Assembly: GCF_012396235.1 (NCBI RefSeq)
Contig: NZ_JAAXPA010000002.1
Coordinates: 62,001 to 126,000 of the forward strand
DNA length: 64,000 nucleotides
Origin: Rhodococcus opacus
GTDB taxonomy: Bacteria > Actinomycetota > Actinomycetes > Mycobacteriales > Mycobacteriaceae
Reading direction: 5' to 3'
This document shows positions 8,780-18,700 of this stretch, in pieces. Every line of letters starts with the position of its first letter. The first letter of the stretch is position 1. Both the position numbers and the translations under genes were made by a program. A model generated the notes under the pieces. It did no database searches, was not told where the DNA came from, and was given only the letters and a program-made list of their open reading frames with translations.

Positions 8780-9403
8780 ATGGCGCGACCGAACACTCAG
8801 AAGCAGCGGCGTTCCGAGCTCATCGAGGCGACACTCCAGGCGGGATCCGCGCACGGGCTCAGGTCGCTGTCCCTGACCGATGTCGCGAAGCGCGCGGGCC
8901 TGACGCGCGGCGCGCTGCTCTACTACTTCGACGATCTGGATTCGCTTCTCGTCGAGGCCCACCGGGCGGGCACCGAGCGCTACTGCGACCTGCGCGACGA
9001 GGCGGTGGCCGCGCAGTCGTCGTACGCCGCCAAGCTGCGGACGGCCATCGACGCCGGGCTGCCGAGCGGTCCCGACGACACCCTGATGCGGCTGTTGTAC
9101 GAATTCGACTTCATGACAGGCACTTCGGCGCTGCACGACGAACTTGTCCAGAAGATGTATCTGCGTCAGTTCGCGACGTACCGCGCCATCCTCGGCGACG
9201 GGCACGCGGCGGGGGAGTTCACCGTGCGCGGCGACATCGACCAGGCGGCAATGAATCTGGTGGCCCTCGAGGACGCCTACGGGCTGCACATCGTCGGGGG
9301 AAACAGTCTCATCACCGTCGATGCCGCGCGCACGGCGATGCTGGGATTCTGTGAGCAGATCGGCTGCGGCGTCACGGAAGACGCCGCAGCCGAACGGGAC
9401 TGA
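8780..9403 (+). CDS. TetR-family transcriptional regulator
   Basis: 207 aa. N-terminal TetR helix-turn-helix (residues about 12-58): RRSELIEATLQAGSAHG, then LSLTDVAKRAGLTRGALLYYFDD, the recognition-helix motif. The C-terminal part is a ligand-binding domain of no clear subgroup. ATG 8780 (MARPNTQKQRR) is chosen over an upstream in-frame ATG at 8723 because the latter lies inside the candidate operator. It is divergent from the permease/amidohydrolase/gab genes and most likely represses them until an amine-related ligand binds; this is inferred from gene arrangement. Confidence 0.87.
   Translation: MARPNTQKQRRSELIEATLQAGSAHGLRSLSLTDVAKRAGLTRGALLYYFDDLDSLLVEAHRAGTERYCDLRDEAVAAQSSYAAKLRTAIDAGLPSGPDDTLMRLLYEFDFMTGTSALHDELVQKMYLRQFATYRAILGDGHAAGEFTVRGDIDQAAMNLVALEDAYGLHIVGGNSLITVDAARTAMLGFCEQIGCGVTEDAAAERD
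9361..9392. terminator. Hairpin at the end of the tetR gene
   Basis: Perfect 13-bp arms (CGGCTGCGGCGTC and complement) around a 6-base loop, inside the last codons of the TetR gene and just before the convergent amidohydrolase stop at 9422. It could stop transcription from both sides; there is no T-run, as is common in actinobacteria. Confidence 0.5.
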
Positions 9404-9421
9404 CCGGGCCGGCTGCGTCGG

Positions 9422-11071
9422 CTACGCCGGGTGGCTGCCTGCCACCTCCGCTTCGTGGCGCACCGAGCCGGCCACCACGGTCAGCTGCACCCGCGCGGTG
9501 AGGAGGGAATCGGCGCCGGCGGTGAACGGATCACCGTCGAGGACCACGAAGTCGGCGGCCTTGCCCGTGACGAGTTGACCGGTGAGGTCGTCCCAGCGGC
9601 ACGAGTAGGCGGCGTCGCGGGTGGCGTGCGCGAGCGCGTCGGCCATCGGCAGTGCGTACTCGGGCAGGTTCGGGGCGAGCGCCGGATCGATCGCGGACTT
9701 GCGCGTCGTCGCGATGTACATGTTGGGCAGCGGGGGATGCGGCGCCGTGGGGGCGTCGGACCCCAGCGCGAGGACGGCGCCCGCGGCGGTCATCTCGGGC
9801 CACGGGAACGCCCGCTCGACCCGATGGTCGCCCAGCATCGCCCGCCAGTTGTCCTGGATCGCCGGATCGGCATGGACCGGCTGCATCGACGCGACGACGC
9901 CGAGGCGCGCAAGCCGCTGCACGTTGTCCTTCGTGATCGTCTCCAGGTGCTCCATCCGGTGCCGACGCGGTCGAATCCCGTTGGCGGCGATCGCCTTTTC
10001 GAGCGCGGCGAGCGCGATCTCCGACGCCTCGTCGCCGATCGCGTGCAGCGCCACCTGCAGGCCGGCGGCATCCGCTGCGACGACCACCGGTGCCAGCGAG
10101 GCGAGATCCCAGATCGGTTCGGCGTTCGTCCCGTCCGAGTACGGCTCCTTCATCGCCGCGGTGCAGCTGTCGATGACGCCGTCGATGATGATCTTGATCC
10201 CGGCCATCCGCAGCCACGGACCCTGCAGTCGCCGGTGGTGCTCCACCGCCTCGTGCACCTGGCGGACGTTCTCCTCGTCCGAATCGGTTCGTTCGATCAG
10301 CCAGTGCCCGGCCACCCGGAGCGGCAGCGTGTCCCCGCCGGCGGCCAGTGCGCGTTCGAGCGCCTCGAGTTCGTCCGCGCCGAGCGCCATGTCGACCGCC
10401 CCGGTGACGCCGTCCGCGAGATACTGCTCGAACGTCGCCGCGAGGGCGACATCCCGCTCGGTGTCGCTGACCAGCTTCGCGAGGGCGGGCCACACGATCT
10501 GGGTCACCGCCGTCTCGTAGAGCATGCCGGTGGCCTCGCCGGTGACGGGGTCGCGCTCGATCCGGCCGCCGATCGGGTCGGGAGTGTCCGCGTCGATGCC
10601 GAGTTCGCGGAGCGCCGCCGTGTTCACCCACGCCGAGTGCACATCGTTGGAATCGAGGTACACGGGACGGTCGGCCTCGGCCGCGTCGATCATCTGCCGG
10701 GTCGGCGGGTGCCCGTCGAGTGCCGAAAACAGCCAGCTGCGTCCCAGGAGCCGGGGTGCGTCCGGGTTCTCGGCGGCGAATCGGCGGATGCGGTCCTGGA
10801 TGTCGTTCAGATCGGCGGCGCTTTGCAGGTCCACCTTCTGGAGGGCCTGGCCCATCATCAGCAGGTGGGTGTGGGCGTCGATGAAGCCGGGCAGGACGAA
10901 GGCCCCGCCGAGTTCGACGACGCGGGCGTCGCCGGACAGCGTGTCGGCGGTCGCGGTGTCGCCGACGTAGGTGAGGCGATCGCCCTCGACGATCATCGAC
11001 TCGGCCCAGGCGGGTTCGGCGGCGGTGAAGATCCGGCCGCCGCGGTAGTGGGTCGTCGTGTCGGTGTTCAT
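9422..11071 (-). CDS. Amidohydrolase, YtcJ/ExoE-like family (second copy)
   Basis: 549 aa, same family as the 5574-7247 product but clearly divergent. Landmarks: LPGFIDAHTHLLMMG (HxH), LHAIGDEASEIAL (barrel His), RHRMEHLETITKDN, ALGSDAPTAPHPPLPN (barrel Asp) and the C-terminal GQLVTGKAADFVVLDGDP. It starts 17 bases after the MFS gene on the same strand, so the two form a transporter-hydrolase pair, parallel to the APC-amidohydrolase pair upstream. Substrate unknown. Convergent with tetR. Confidence 0.85.
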   Translation of the reverse strand: MNTDTTTHYRGGRIFTAAEPAWAESMIVEGDRLTYVGDTATADTLSGDARVVELGGAFVLPGFIDAHTHLLMMGQALQKVDLQSAADLNDIQDRIRRFAAENPDAPRLLGRSWLFSALDGHPPTRQMIDAAEADRPVYLDSNDVHSAWVNTAALRELGIDADTPDPIGGRIERDPVTGEATGMLYETAVTQIVWPALAKLVSDTERDVALAATFEQYLADGVTGAVDMALGADELEALERALAAGGDTLPLRVAGHWLIERTDSDEENVRQVHEAVEHHRRLQGPWLRMAGIKIIIDGVIDSCTAAMKEPYSDGTNAEPIWDLASLAPVVVAADAAGLQVALHAIGDEASEIALAALEKAIAANGIRPRRHRMEHLETITKDNVQRLARLGVVASMQPVHADPAIQDNWRAMLGDHRVERAFPWPEMTAAGAVLALGSDAPTAPHPPLPNMYIATTRKSAIDPALAPNLPEYALPMADALAHATRDAAYSCRWDDLTGQLVTGKAADFVVLDGDPFTAGADSLLTARVQLTVVAGSVRHEAEVAGSHPA

Positions 11072-11088
11072 GGTGTTCTCTCTTTCCG

Positions 11089-12327
11089 TCAGACGACGAC
11101 CGAAGTGGTGTACCGGGCAGTGGGGTCCTGTCCGGGTGACGCGGAGGCCCGCTCGGTGCGCGTCGACAGGCGGGCGATCGACACGATCGGGACGAGCAGG
11201 ACGAGGCTGATGCCCGCCAGGACGAAGCCGAACGCGACGTAGCCGACTGCGCCGGTCACGAGGGTGCCGAAGAGCGGGGCGAATGCGGACCCCACCAGAT
11301 ACGTCCCGAGGAGCGGGGCGGACCAGCGGCCGGATGGGTCCAGCGCGGCCGCGATGGCCACCACGTAGATGAAGGCCGCGGCGTACACCGTGTTCCAGGC
11401 GATGATGAGCACCAGATACGTCGTCGAATCGGTGGCCAGGCACGAGCCCAGTTTGAGGGCCGCGCCGAGCACGAGGAGGACGGCGGTGGGGACGGTGCGT
11501 CCGAGGCGTGACCCGAGCGCGGTCAGGACGAGGGCGGCGCCGATGCCGCCCGCGGTGGAGAGGCTGAGGGCCAGACCCATCTGCTGTTCCGTCAGGGCGG
11601 CGTGTTCGGCGCCCATGATGCCGGACACCGCCCACAACGAGTCCTCGCCGATCGCCCAGATCGCGAAGAGCACGAGCAGGGTGAAGCCGGCAACGGCCAG
11701 TTTCCTCTCGGTGACGCCCTCGGGCAACGGGGTTGGTGTGTGCGCGGTGCTCGCCGAGTCGTCCTCGACGGCGGGGGCGGACGGCAACCAGCTGATCGTG
11801 AAGACCGTCGCCAGCGCCAGTACCGCGACGATCCCGAAGGCATTGGTCATGTGCAGGCCGAGGATCGGGATCAGTGCCAGTATTCCGGTGACCGCGGTGC
11901 GGTTGACGAGCCCGTTGATCCCGGACACCCGGTTCGGATTGTTCAGCGCGGCCAGAGCCGCCCCGCCGACCGCGACCGCGCCACCGGCACCGATCCCGCC
12001 GACGATGATCGCGACGCACGCGATCGGGGCCGAGTGGACGGTGGCGGCGACGGCGAATCCCGCGGCCATCACGACGAGGCTGACGCGGCCGAGCAGGTGG
12101 CGCGAGCGCCCCGCCGCCCACCGGGTCGTTGCGAGGCAGACGAGTGCGGTGGCCAGCAGGGAGCCGGTGAGGACGGCGCCGGCGACGGTCTGGGTGATGC
12201 CGAGATCGTCCACCATCGCGATGATCATGAGCGGGATCAGATTGGCCGTGATGTAGCCGACGACGAAGACGCTGAACGTGGCGATACCTCGGCCGAGTGT
12301 CAGTGGGACGCGGACGGCGGTGGTCAC
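11089..12327 (-). CDS. Major facilitator superfamily transporter
   Basis: 412 aa, about 12 predicted membrane segments with a charged loop near the middle (EDDSASTAHTPTPLPEGVTE), an MFS layout. The first helix (IATFSVFVVGYITANLIPLM) and GGIGAGGAVAVGGAALAALN in helix 4-5 fit an MFS carrier of the 12-TM drug/small-molecule type. A GTG at 12327 preceded by AGGAA is chosen; an upstream GTG at 12396 would run through an inverted repeat that looks like an operator. Divergent from the PucR gene and upstream of amidohydrolase 2, so probably an uptake system for the same unknown compound, controlled by PucR. Confidence 0.82.
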   Translation of the reverse strand: MTTAVRVPLTLGRGIATFSVFVVGYITANLIPLMIIAMVDDLGITQTVAGAVLTGSLLATALVCLATTRWAAGRSRHLLGRVSLVVMAAGFAVAATVHSAPIACVAIIVGGIGAGGAVAVGGAALAALNNPNRVSGINGLVNRTAVTGILALIPILGLHMTNAFGIVAVLALATVFTISWLPSAPAVEDDSASTAHTPTPLPEGVTERKLAVAGFTLLVLFAIWAIGEDSLWAVSGIMGAEHAALTEQQMGLALSLSTAGGIGAALVLTALGSRLGRTVPTAVLLVLGAALKLGSCLATDSTTYLVLIIAWNTVYAAAFIYVVAIAAALDPSGRWSAPLLGTYLVGSAFAPLFGTLVTGAVGYVAFGFVLAGISLVLLVPIVSIARLSTRTERASASPGQDPTARYTTSVVV

Positions 12328-12395
12328 GTGGGATTCCTGGGGTGGGTCAACGACAACTCCGTGTCTCGGGTGGCGCCCGCGTGAGACGTGGGTCA

Positions 12396-12418
12396 CTTAG
12401 CGAATGGGATTCGTTAAG
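12396..12418. promoter_or_regulatory. Inverted repeat, candidate PucR operator 1
   Basis: Arms CTTAGCGAAT and ATTCGTTAAG around GGG (one mismatch), in the divergent gap between the MFS and PucR genes. It shares the CGAA/TTCG core and TTAA flank with the second repeat 45 bp further on. Confidence 0.5.
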
Positions 12419-12452
12419 TATGCGGAGGGCGCGTCCCGTACGCAAGGGGTCA

Positions 12453-12469
12453 AACGAACTCAATTCGTT
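12453..12469. promoter_or_regulatory. Inverted repeat, candidate PucR operator 2
   Basis: AACGAACTCAATTCGTT: perfect 6-bp arms AACGAA/TTCGTT around 5 bases, in the same divergent gap. Two related palindromes here suggest a dimeric regulator that binds twice, presumably the adjacent PucR protein. Confidence 0.5.
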
Positions 12470-12614
12470 AATGTTGGGTTTCGGCGTTGCCCGAGGGTCG
12501 ACGTCTGACACAATGGAGTAGTCGTCCGTGCTCCGCTGGCCAATTTGTCCAGCGCTATCCCGATCCCGACCGGTCAGGGTGGCACGGACCCGACCGCAAT
12601 GCGCAGGAGCCGAC

Positions 12615-14141
12615 ATGACCGTTCCCGTTCGCTGGATGTTGTCCCAGCCGGACCTGGCTCTCGAGCTGAAGGGTGGCGCCGCCGGTCTCGGCAACGAGAT
12701 CACATTCGCCCACACCACCGAACTGCAGGACCCCTTCCGGTGGCTCTCCGGCGGAGAATTACTCCTCACCACCGGCATCCGGCTTCCGCTGACCGCCGCC
12801 GACCGGGCCCGATACCTGCGCGGCCTCGGTGAAGCCGGGGTGGCGGCGGTCGGGTTCGGCACCGGTCTCTCGCATCCGGAGGTCCCCGAGGACCTCGTGG
12901 CCGTCGCCGACGAGATCGGGCTGCCGCTGCTCGAGGTGCCGTTGCCGACACCCTTCGCGGCCGTGGTCAAGCGGGTCATGAACCGACTCGCGGAGCAGGA
13001 GTACGAGGCGGTGCTGCGCGCGTCCCGGGCCCAACCGCGGATGACCCGCGCCGTCATCCAGGGCGGCACCGGCGCCACCGTGCGCGAGCTGGCCGTCGCA
13101 ACGTCGGCCACCGTCCTGCTCCTCGACCTGTCCGGCCGGGTGCTGGAGTCCCATCCGGCGCAGCCGGCGGAGGATGTGATCGGGGAACTGCGGGAAGTGC
13201 TGGAGGCGGGCACCGGCGGGGCATCGAGCAGCGTGTCGCTGGCACGGTCGGGCGCGTCGATCACCGTGCAGCAGATCAGCGTCGGCAGCACACCGCACGG
13301 GCACCTCGCCGTGATCAGCCCCACCGCGCTCAGCCACGTCGACCAGATTCTGCTCGGTCACGCGAACTCGTTGCTCGCGCTGGATTTCGAGAAGCCGGTG
13401 CGGCTCCGGACCGCACAGAACCGGCTCAACTCGCACGCCCTCGGCCTGCTGCTCACCGAGGACCGCGATCTCGCGCCCGCCTGGTCGCAGATCCGGCACG
13501 CCGCAGACGCGGACGGGATGGTCCGTGGACTCACGGTCGTGGCCGAGACACCGGCACTCGCGGAACGGGTGGAGTCGGCGGTCGCGGTCGCCATGAACAA
13601 GGCCGGGCGGCAACTCTTCTCGCGCCGTCACGACACGCGGGTCACCGTTCTGCTGCGGGGCACCGACGACGTGGACTTCGCGCGGGCGATGCTACGCGGA
13701 CTGTCCGGGCCGGCGCGGAAGGCGATCCGTGCGGGGCTGAGCGGGAAGCGGGAGGTCGCCGGTCTGGTGGCGGCCATCGAACAGTCCCAGCTCGCCGCGT
13801 CGGCCGCCGAGGCCGGGGCCGAGCCGTTGGAGTTCGCGGCGCTGACCGGTAGCGCGCTGCTCGCCTTCAGCTCGACGCGGGAGGTGCTGAACTCCCTGGC
13901 GGACACGATGATCGCGCCGATCGACGACTACGACCGCACCAACGGAACGGAACTGCTGGGATCGCTGCGGGCGTTCCTCGAGGCGAACGGGCACTGGGAG
14001 TCGGCGGCCGCGGCGATGGGCGTGCACCGGCACACCCTGCGCAGCCGCATGGCGCGGATCGAGTCGTTGATCGACTGCAGGCTGGACGTGGCGCGGGTGC
14101 GCGCCGAACTGCTGCTCGCGATCATCGCCCGGCAGTCGTGA
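12615..14141 (+). CDS. PucR-family transcriptional regulator
   Basis: 508 aa. The N-terminal PucR (purine catabolism PucR-like) domain, about residues 10-125, includes TTELQDPFRWLSGGELLLTT. The C-terminal HTH_30 domain contains LRAFLEANGHWESAAAAMGV and the HRHTLRSRMARIESL recognition segment at about 450-500. ATG 12615 has AGGAG seven bases upstream; the open frame upstream to 12528 has no ribosome site. PucR proteins often activate nearby nitrogen-compound catabolic genes in response to substrate. Here the divergent MFS/amidohydrolase pair is the likely target, and possibly the convergent putrescine oxidase gene. Confidence 0.9.
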   Translation: MTVPVRWMLSQPDLALELKGGAAGLGNEITFAHTTELQDPFRWLSGGELLLTTGIRLPLTAADRARYLRGLGEAGVAAVGFGTGLSHPEVPEDLVAVADEIGLPLLEVPLPTPFAAVVKRVMNRLAEQEYEAVLRASRAQPRMTRAVIQGGTGATVRELAVATSATVLLLDLSGRVLESHPAQPAEDVIGELREVLEAGTGGASSSVSLARSGASITVQQISVGSTPHGHLAVISPTALSHVDQILLGHANSLLALDFEKPVRLRTAQNRLNSHALGLLLTEDRDLAPAWSQIRHAADADGMVRGLTVVAETPALAERVESAVAVAMNKAGRQLFSRRHDTRVTVLLRGTDDVDFARAMLRGLSGPARKAIRAGLSGKREVAGLVAAIEQSQLAASAAEAGAEPLEFAALTGSALLAFSSTREVLNSLADTMIAPIDDYDRTNGTELLGSLRAFLEANGHWESAAAAMGVHRHTLRSRMARIESLIDCRLDVARVRAELLLAIIARQS

Positions 14142-14158
14142 CTGCCGGGCGATGATCG
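14119..14158. terminator. Bidirectional terminator hairpin between pucR and puo
   Basis: Perfect 18-bp arms (CGATCATCGCCCGGCAGT and complement) with a 4-base loop CGTG, spanning the pucR stop codon and lying 8 bp from the convergent puo stop. Strong intrinsic-type stem serving both genes. Confidence 0.75.
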
Positions 14159-14165
14159 GACGGGA

Positions 14166-15527
14166 TTACTTCCCGAGGCGGGCGACGATGTCCGCGGCGG
14201 TGCGCTGACCCATCCGCACGGCGCCGTCCACGTGCTGGTAGCCCTCGGCGGCGATGTCCGAGCAGGAGAAGTGGAACGGTCCGACCGGCGTCCGCGTGTC
14301 CTTGCCGTACCGGTGCAGGCCGCCGAGGTCGAAGCTCGCGGCGTACGCGCCCCGGGTCCATTCCTCGGAGCCCCAGTCGGACTCGTAGTAGACGACCGGC
14401 TCGGCAGCCTTCGGTCCGAGGTAGCGGGCGAGCGAACCGAGGATGGTGGCCCGACGCTCCTCTTCACTCAGTTCGAACATGGCGTCGGCCTTCTCGTCCG
14501 ACACGAACGCGACGAGGGTTCCCCGGCTGTCCTCGTAGTTGGTGTTGTCGTACACCTCCTGGACGACCTCGGACGCGCCGAATCCGGTGCCGGCGAGACC
14601 GTCTTCACGCCAGAACGGGGTCTCGTACACGGCGTGCACCTTGATGACGAGTCCCAGCGACTGGTGCTGGTGCATCTGGTGCTGGCGGCGCGGCAGCGGC
14701 GGGTCGTAGGAGATGCGGGAGTACAGGTTCGGCGGGACGGCGAGCACGACGCGGGACGCCTCCACGCGAATGTCCCCGTCCGCCAGCACGACTGCACCGT
14801 CCTCGCTCCACTGGACGGTGCGCACCGGCGCGTTCAGGAAGACGTCGTCGCCGAGGGCGGCCGCCATCCGGATCGACACCTGCTGCATGCCGCCGATGAC
14901 GCGCTTGTCGAGGATGAAGTCCTCGTCCACCAGGTGCGAGAACGATCCGGCGGACGCGGCCATGAGCACGGCCTGCAGCGCGGAGAACGAGTGTGCGGGC
15001 TTGGTCAGCATGCCGCCTGCGATGAACAGGCCGATGTTGTCGCGGGCCTCGGCGTCGTCGGACTGCTCGATCAGCCAGTGCTTGAACGAGATCGTGTCCA
15101 GTTCGCGGGCCAGCGGGTGCGCCCAGGGCTCCTCGGCGCCGACCTGCGCGGCGAGGTCATCGAGGATCTGGATCAGCCGGTCCATCTCCTTACGGGTCGT
15201 CTCGTCGACGGGGAAGGATTCGCCGGTGTAGCGGGTGCGTTCGCCGGCGGCGGAGATGTAGACGGACTCACCCTCGCGGTACCGGTCGAACGTCTCGAGT
15301 CCGAGTTCGTCGAGCAGGGAGATGAGCGTCGTCTGGTCGGGGGAGACCCACTGGCCGCCGATCTCCAGCATCGCGCCGTCGATGGTGTCGGTCCAGGTCC
15401 GGCCACCCACGCGGTCGCGCGCCTCCAGGACCGCGACGGACAGCCCCGCCTTGCGCAGCGCGGTGGCTGCGGCCAGGCCGGACGGGCCGGCGCCGACGAT
15501 GGCGACATCACGTTGGAGAGTAGGCAC
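14166..15527 (-). CDS. puo: Putrescine oxidase (FAD-dependent)
   Basis: 453 aa. Oxidises putrescine to 4-aminobutanal with O2, giving NH3 and H2O2. N-terminal dinucleotide-binding fold (VGAGPSGLAAATALRKAG, then EARDRVGGRTW); DILVSPDQT-type region IGGQWVSPDQT; C-terminal FAD contact ADGAVRMGQRTAADI-like HVDGAVRMGQRTAADIV. The whole chain agrees closely with my recollection of the characterised R. erythropolis enzyme, including length. The start is GTG 15527, preceded by AAGGAG at ideal spacing. Its product is the substrate of the aminobutyraldehyde dehydrogenase at 3958-5388. A MITE-like element lies 51 bp upstream of the start, so its promoter lies in that gap or in the element. Confidence 0.95.
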   Translation of the reverse strand: MPTLQRDVAIVGAGPSGLAAATALRKAGLSVAVLEARDRVGGRTWTDTIDGAMLEIGGQWVSPDQTTLISLLDELGLETFDRYREGESVYISAAGERTRYTGESFPVDETTRKEMDRLIQILDDLAAQVGAEEPWAHPLARELDTISFKHWLIEQSDDAEARDNIGLFIAGGMLTKPAHSFSALQAVLMAASAGSFSHLVDEDFILDKRVIGGMQQVSIRMAAALGDDVFLNAPVRTVQWSEDGAVVLADGDIRVEASRVVLAVPPNLYSRISYDPPLPRRQHQMHQHQSLGLVIKVHAVYETPFWREDGLAGTGFGASEVVQEVYDNTNYEDSRGTLVAFVSDEKADAMFELSEEERRATILGSLARYLGPKAAEPVVYYESDWGSEEWTRGAYAASFDLGGLHRYGKDTRTPVGPFHFSCSDIAAEGYQHVDGAVRMGQRTAADIVARLGK

Positions 15528-15578
15528 TTTCGAGCTCCTTTGGTTGAAGTGCTGACGGGTTCGTGAAATGTGGTTCGG

Positions 15579-15744
15579 TAGGGCATGTCTCCCAATCCCC
15601 GTTTCGGCGCTCCTGGCGCCCAATCGCCGCCCTGCTGCGTTGTCGTCGGCGCCGATACAACAGCGGTATCGGCTTCTCCTCCGCCTTGCCGGACGACGAT
15701 TGTTTCGCCAGGTGCATCCGAGAGAGATTGGGAGACACGCCCTA
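15579..15744. mobile_element. 166-bp MITE-like element flanked by TA
   Basis: Ends are 17-bp inverted repeats GGGCATGTCTCCCAATC (15581-15597) and its complement with one difference (15726-15742), bounded on each side by TA, the target duplication expected for IS630/mariner-type elements. The interior encodes no transposase, so it would be a non-autonomous miniature element. Its right end supplies the last base of the gdh stop codon (TA plus G). Family assignment is inferred from ends and target site only. Confidence 0.65.
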
Positions 15745-18700
15745 ACAGCGGGTGAGCGCGAGTGACAGTTCGGCATCGATGACGCAGATGCTCGAGTTGT
15801 CCACGCGGTCGTGGCTCCGCAGCTCGCCGAGCATCTGTGCCAGGCGGTCCGCGGCGGTGGTGTGTTCGGTCAGCCAGGCGGCGACGGCGTCGGCGGCGGA
15901 CGTCGCGGGCGAGGCGTCGCGCAACACCAGTCCGATCAGGCCGTGCCAGTGCTCCTGCAGGTTGTCGACGAGGACGGCTCCCGCCATGGCCTCCCAGTAG
16001 GCGGTCCCGGTCTCGCCGACGGAGAACCGTTCCGACAGCCAGTCGAGGCCCACCACCCGGCCGAATTCGCGGTACGTCTCGGCGACCTGGGTGATCGGCA
16101 GATCGAGCGACTGCGCGGTGGTCTCCAGGGCGAAGCCCTGCGCCAGGATCCGCAGCGTGCCCAGGTCCTGGGCGGGCACACCGGTGAGGCGCGGCAGTGC
16201 GGCGGCGAGTTCCTGGACCGGCTTCGCGAAGCGCTCGATCAGCGCCTGCGCATCCGTGCCGGCGGTGCGATGCCGCAGCAGCCACGACGTGGTGCGCTCG
16301 ATCAGGTCCTGGATGCCGAAGTGCAGGTTCAGCCGGGTCCGGTGGGATGCGCCGGGCAGGGTGAGGACCTCGTTCCACAGGCGGTCGATGTCGAACACCT
16401 GCCGCACCACCGCGTACGCGACGGTGATCTCGGGGGTGCCGACGCCGAGCCGCTCCTCGAGGCGGTGGATCAGGCCGGGGCCGACACGGTCGATCATGTC
16501 GCCGGCCACGATGACGGCCACGATCTCCCGGGCGAGCCGGTGACCGCTGATCTGCTGGGGGACGCGTTCGCGGATGGATGCCGGGAAGTAGTCGGCGAGA
16601 ACACCGTCGAACACGGCATCGTCGAGCACGGGGGAGGCGAGCAGTTCGGTGACGACGAGGTTCTTCGACTGTGCGAGCAGAACCGCGATCTCCGGCCGGA
16701 CCAGTCCCTGGCCCGCGCGGTGCCGCGCCGACAGTTCCGCCGCCGACGGCAGGACCTCCGCGGCCCGGCTGATCCCGGCGTCCCGCTCGAGGTTCTCGAT
16801 CAGCCTCTCGTGGCGTCCGAGCAGGAACGGTGCGTGGACCTCGGCGAGGCTGATGGCGAGGGTCTGGGAGGCGGCGTCGGCGAGCACCGATTCGCCGATC
16901 TCGTCCTGGACGCGGGCGAGCAGCGTGTTCCGTTCCTCGGCGGGGAGTTCGCCGGCCGCCACGGCCGCGTCCAGCGCGACCTTCAGGTTCACTTCCCGAT
17001 CCGACGTGGCGACCCCGGTGGCGTTGTCGATGAAGTCGGCATTGATCCGGCCGCCGTTCAGCGCGTACTCGATGCGGGCGCGCTGCGTGAGGCCGAGGTT
17101 GCCGCCCTCACCGATCACCGCGGCGCGCACATCGCTCGCCTCCACCCGGACGGCGTCGTTGGCCGGGTCGGCGGCGTCGGCGTGCCCCTCGGCGGAAGCC
17201 TTGACGTACGTTCCGATTCCGCCGTTCCACAGCAGATCCACGTCCGCGGTCAGCAGCGCCTTCACCACCTCGTGGGGCGGGAGTTCGGTGGCGGTGACGC
17301 CGAGGCGTTCACGCACCTGCGGCGACAGCGGGATCTTCTTCGCCGTCCGCGGCCACACGCCGCCGCCCGCCGACACGAGGCTCCGGTCGTAGTCGTCCCA
17401 GCTGCTGCCGGGCACGGACGCGAGGCGCTCGCGCTCCCGGTAGGACGCCTCGGAATCCGGTTCGGGATCGAGGAAGATGTGCCGGTGGTCGAACGCGCCG
17501 ACCAACCGGATGGCGCGGCTGAGCAGCATCCCGTTGCCGAACACGTCGCCGGACATGTCGCCGATGCCGACCACCGTGAACGCGTCGGTGTCGACGTTCT
17601 TGCCCATCTCGGCGAAATGCCTGCGGACGGAGACCCATCCGCCGCGCGCCGTGATGCCCATCGCCTTGTGGTCGTAGCCGGCGGAGCCGCCGGACGCGAA
17701 CGCGTCGCCTAGCCAGAAGCCGCGACGCGTCGCGATGCTGTTGGCCAGGTCGGAGAATCGGGCCGTGCCCTTGTCGGCGGCCACCACCAGATAGGGGTCG
17801 GCGTCGTCGTAGATCACCGTGTCGCGGGGGTGGACCACCTCGCCGTCGACGATGTCGTCGGTGACGTCGAGCAGTCCGTCGATGAAACTCGTGTATGCCG
17901 CGCGGACCGCGTCGGGCGTCGTCTCGGTGCGCACCACGAACGCGCCCTTCGCGCCCATCGGAACGATCAGCGAGTTCTTCACGTGCTGTGTCTTCATCAG
18001 ACCCAGAACCTCGGTGCGGAAATCGTCCTTGCGGTCCGACCACCGCAGGCCGCCGCGCGAGACCGGACCGCTGCGGACGTGGCTGCCCTCGACGATCGGC
18101 GAGTGCACGAAAATCTCGCGGTACGGGGTCACGGCCGCGGACAGCGACAGCAGCGACGGGTCGATCTTGAACGCGGCGGGGGCGGCGCTGATCGTGCGGT
18201 CGTGCTGGAACCAGTTGGTGCGCAGCACCGCCGACGTGAACGACAGCAGGCCGCGGAGCAGACGGTCCTCGTCCAGCGTCGCGGTGCGGTCGATCGCGTC
18301 GAGCAGCACGCGCTCCGCGTCCGCGACGGCGCTGTCCCGGTCGGGGCCGGTGACGGCGGGATCGAAACGGGCGGTGAACAGGTCGCGGAATCCGCGCACG
18401 AAATCACTGTGCCGCAACAGGATCGCCACGATGTTGGGTTCCGACAGTCCCAGCCCCACCTGACGGAGGTAGCGGCAAGCCGCCCGGACCAGGACGGCGT
18501 CCGTCCACGTCAGGTTCGCCGCGGCGACGAGGCGGGTGAATCCGTCGACCTCCAGATGTCCGGTGGCCGCGGCCTCGAACGCGTCGGACAGCAGGCCCGG
18601 AGTTTCGGCGTCCCAGGCGAAGTCGCCGGTGCTGAAGTCGAACCGGTGGACCAGCGGGCTGCCGGGCTCGCCCGCGGGCAGCTGTTCGTGGGACGCGACC

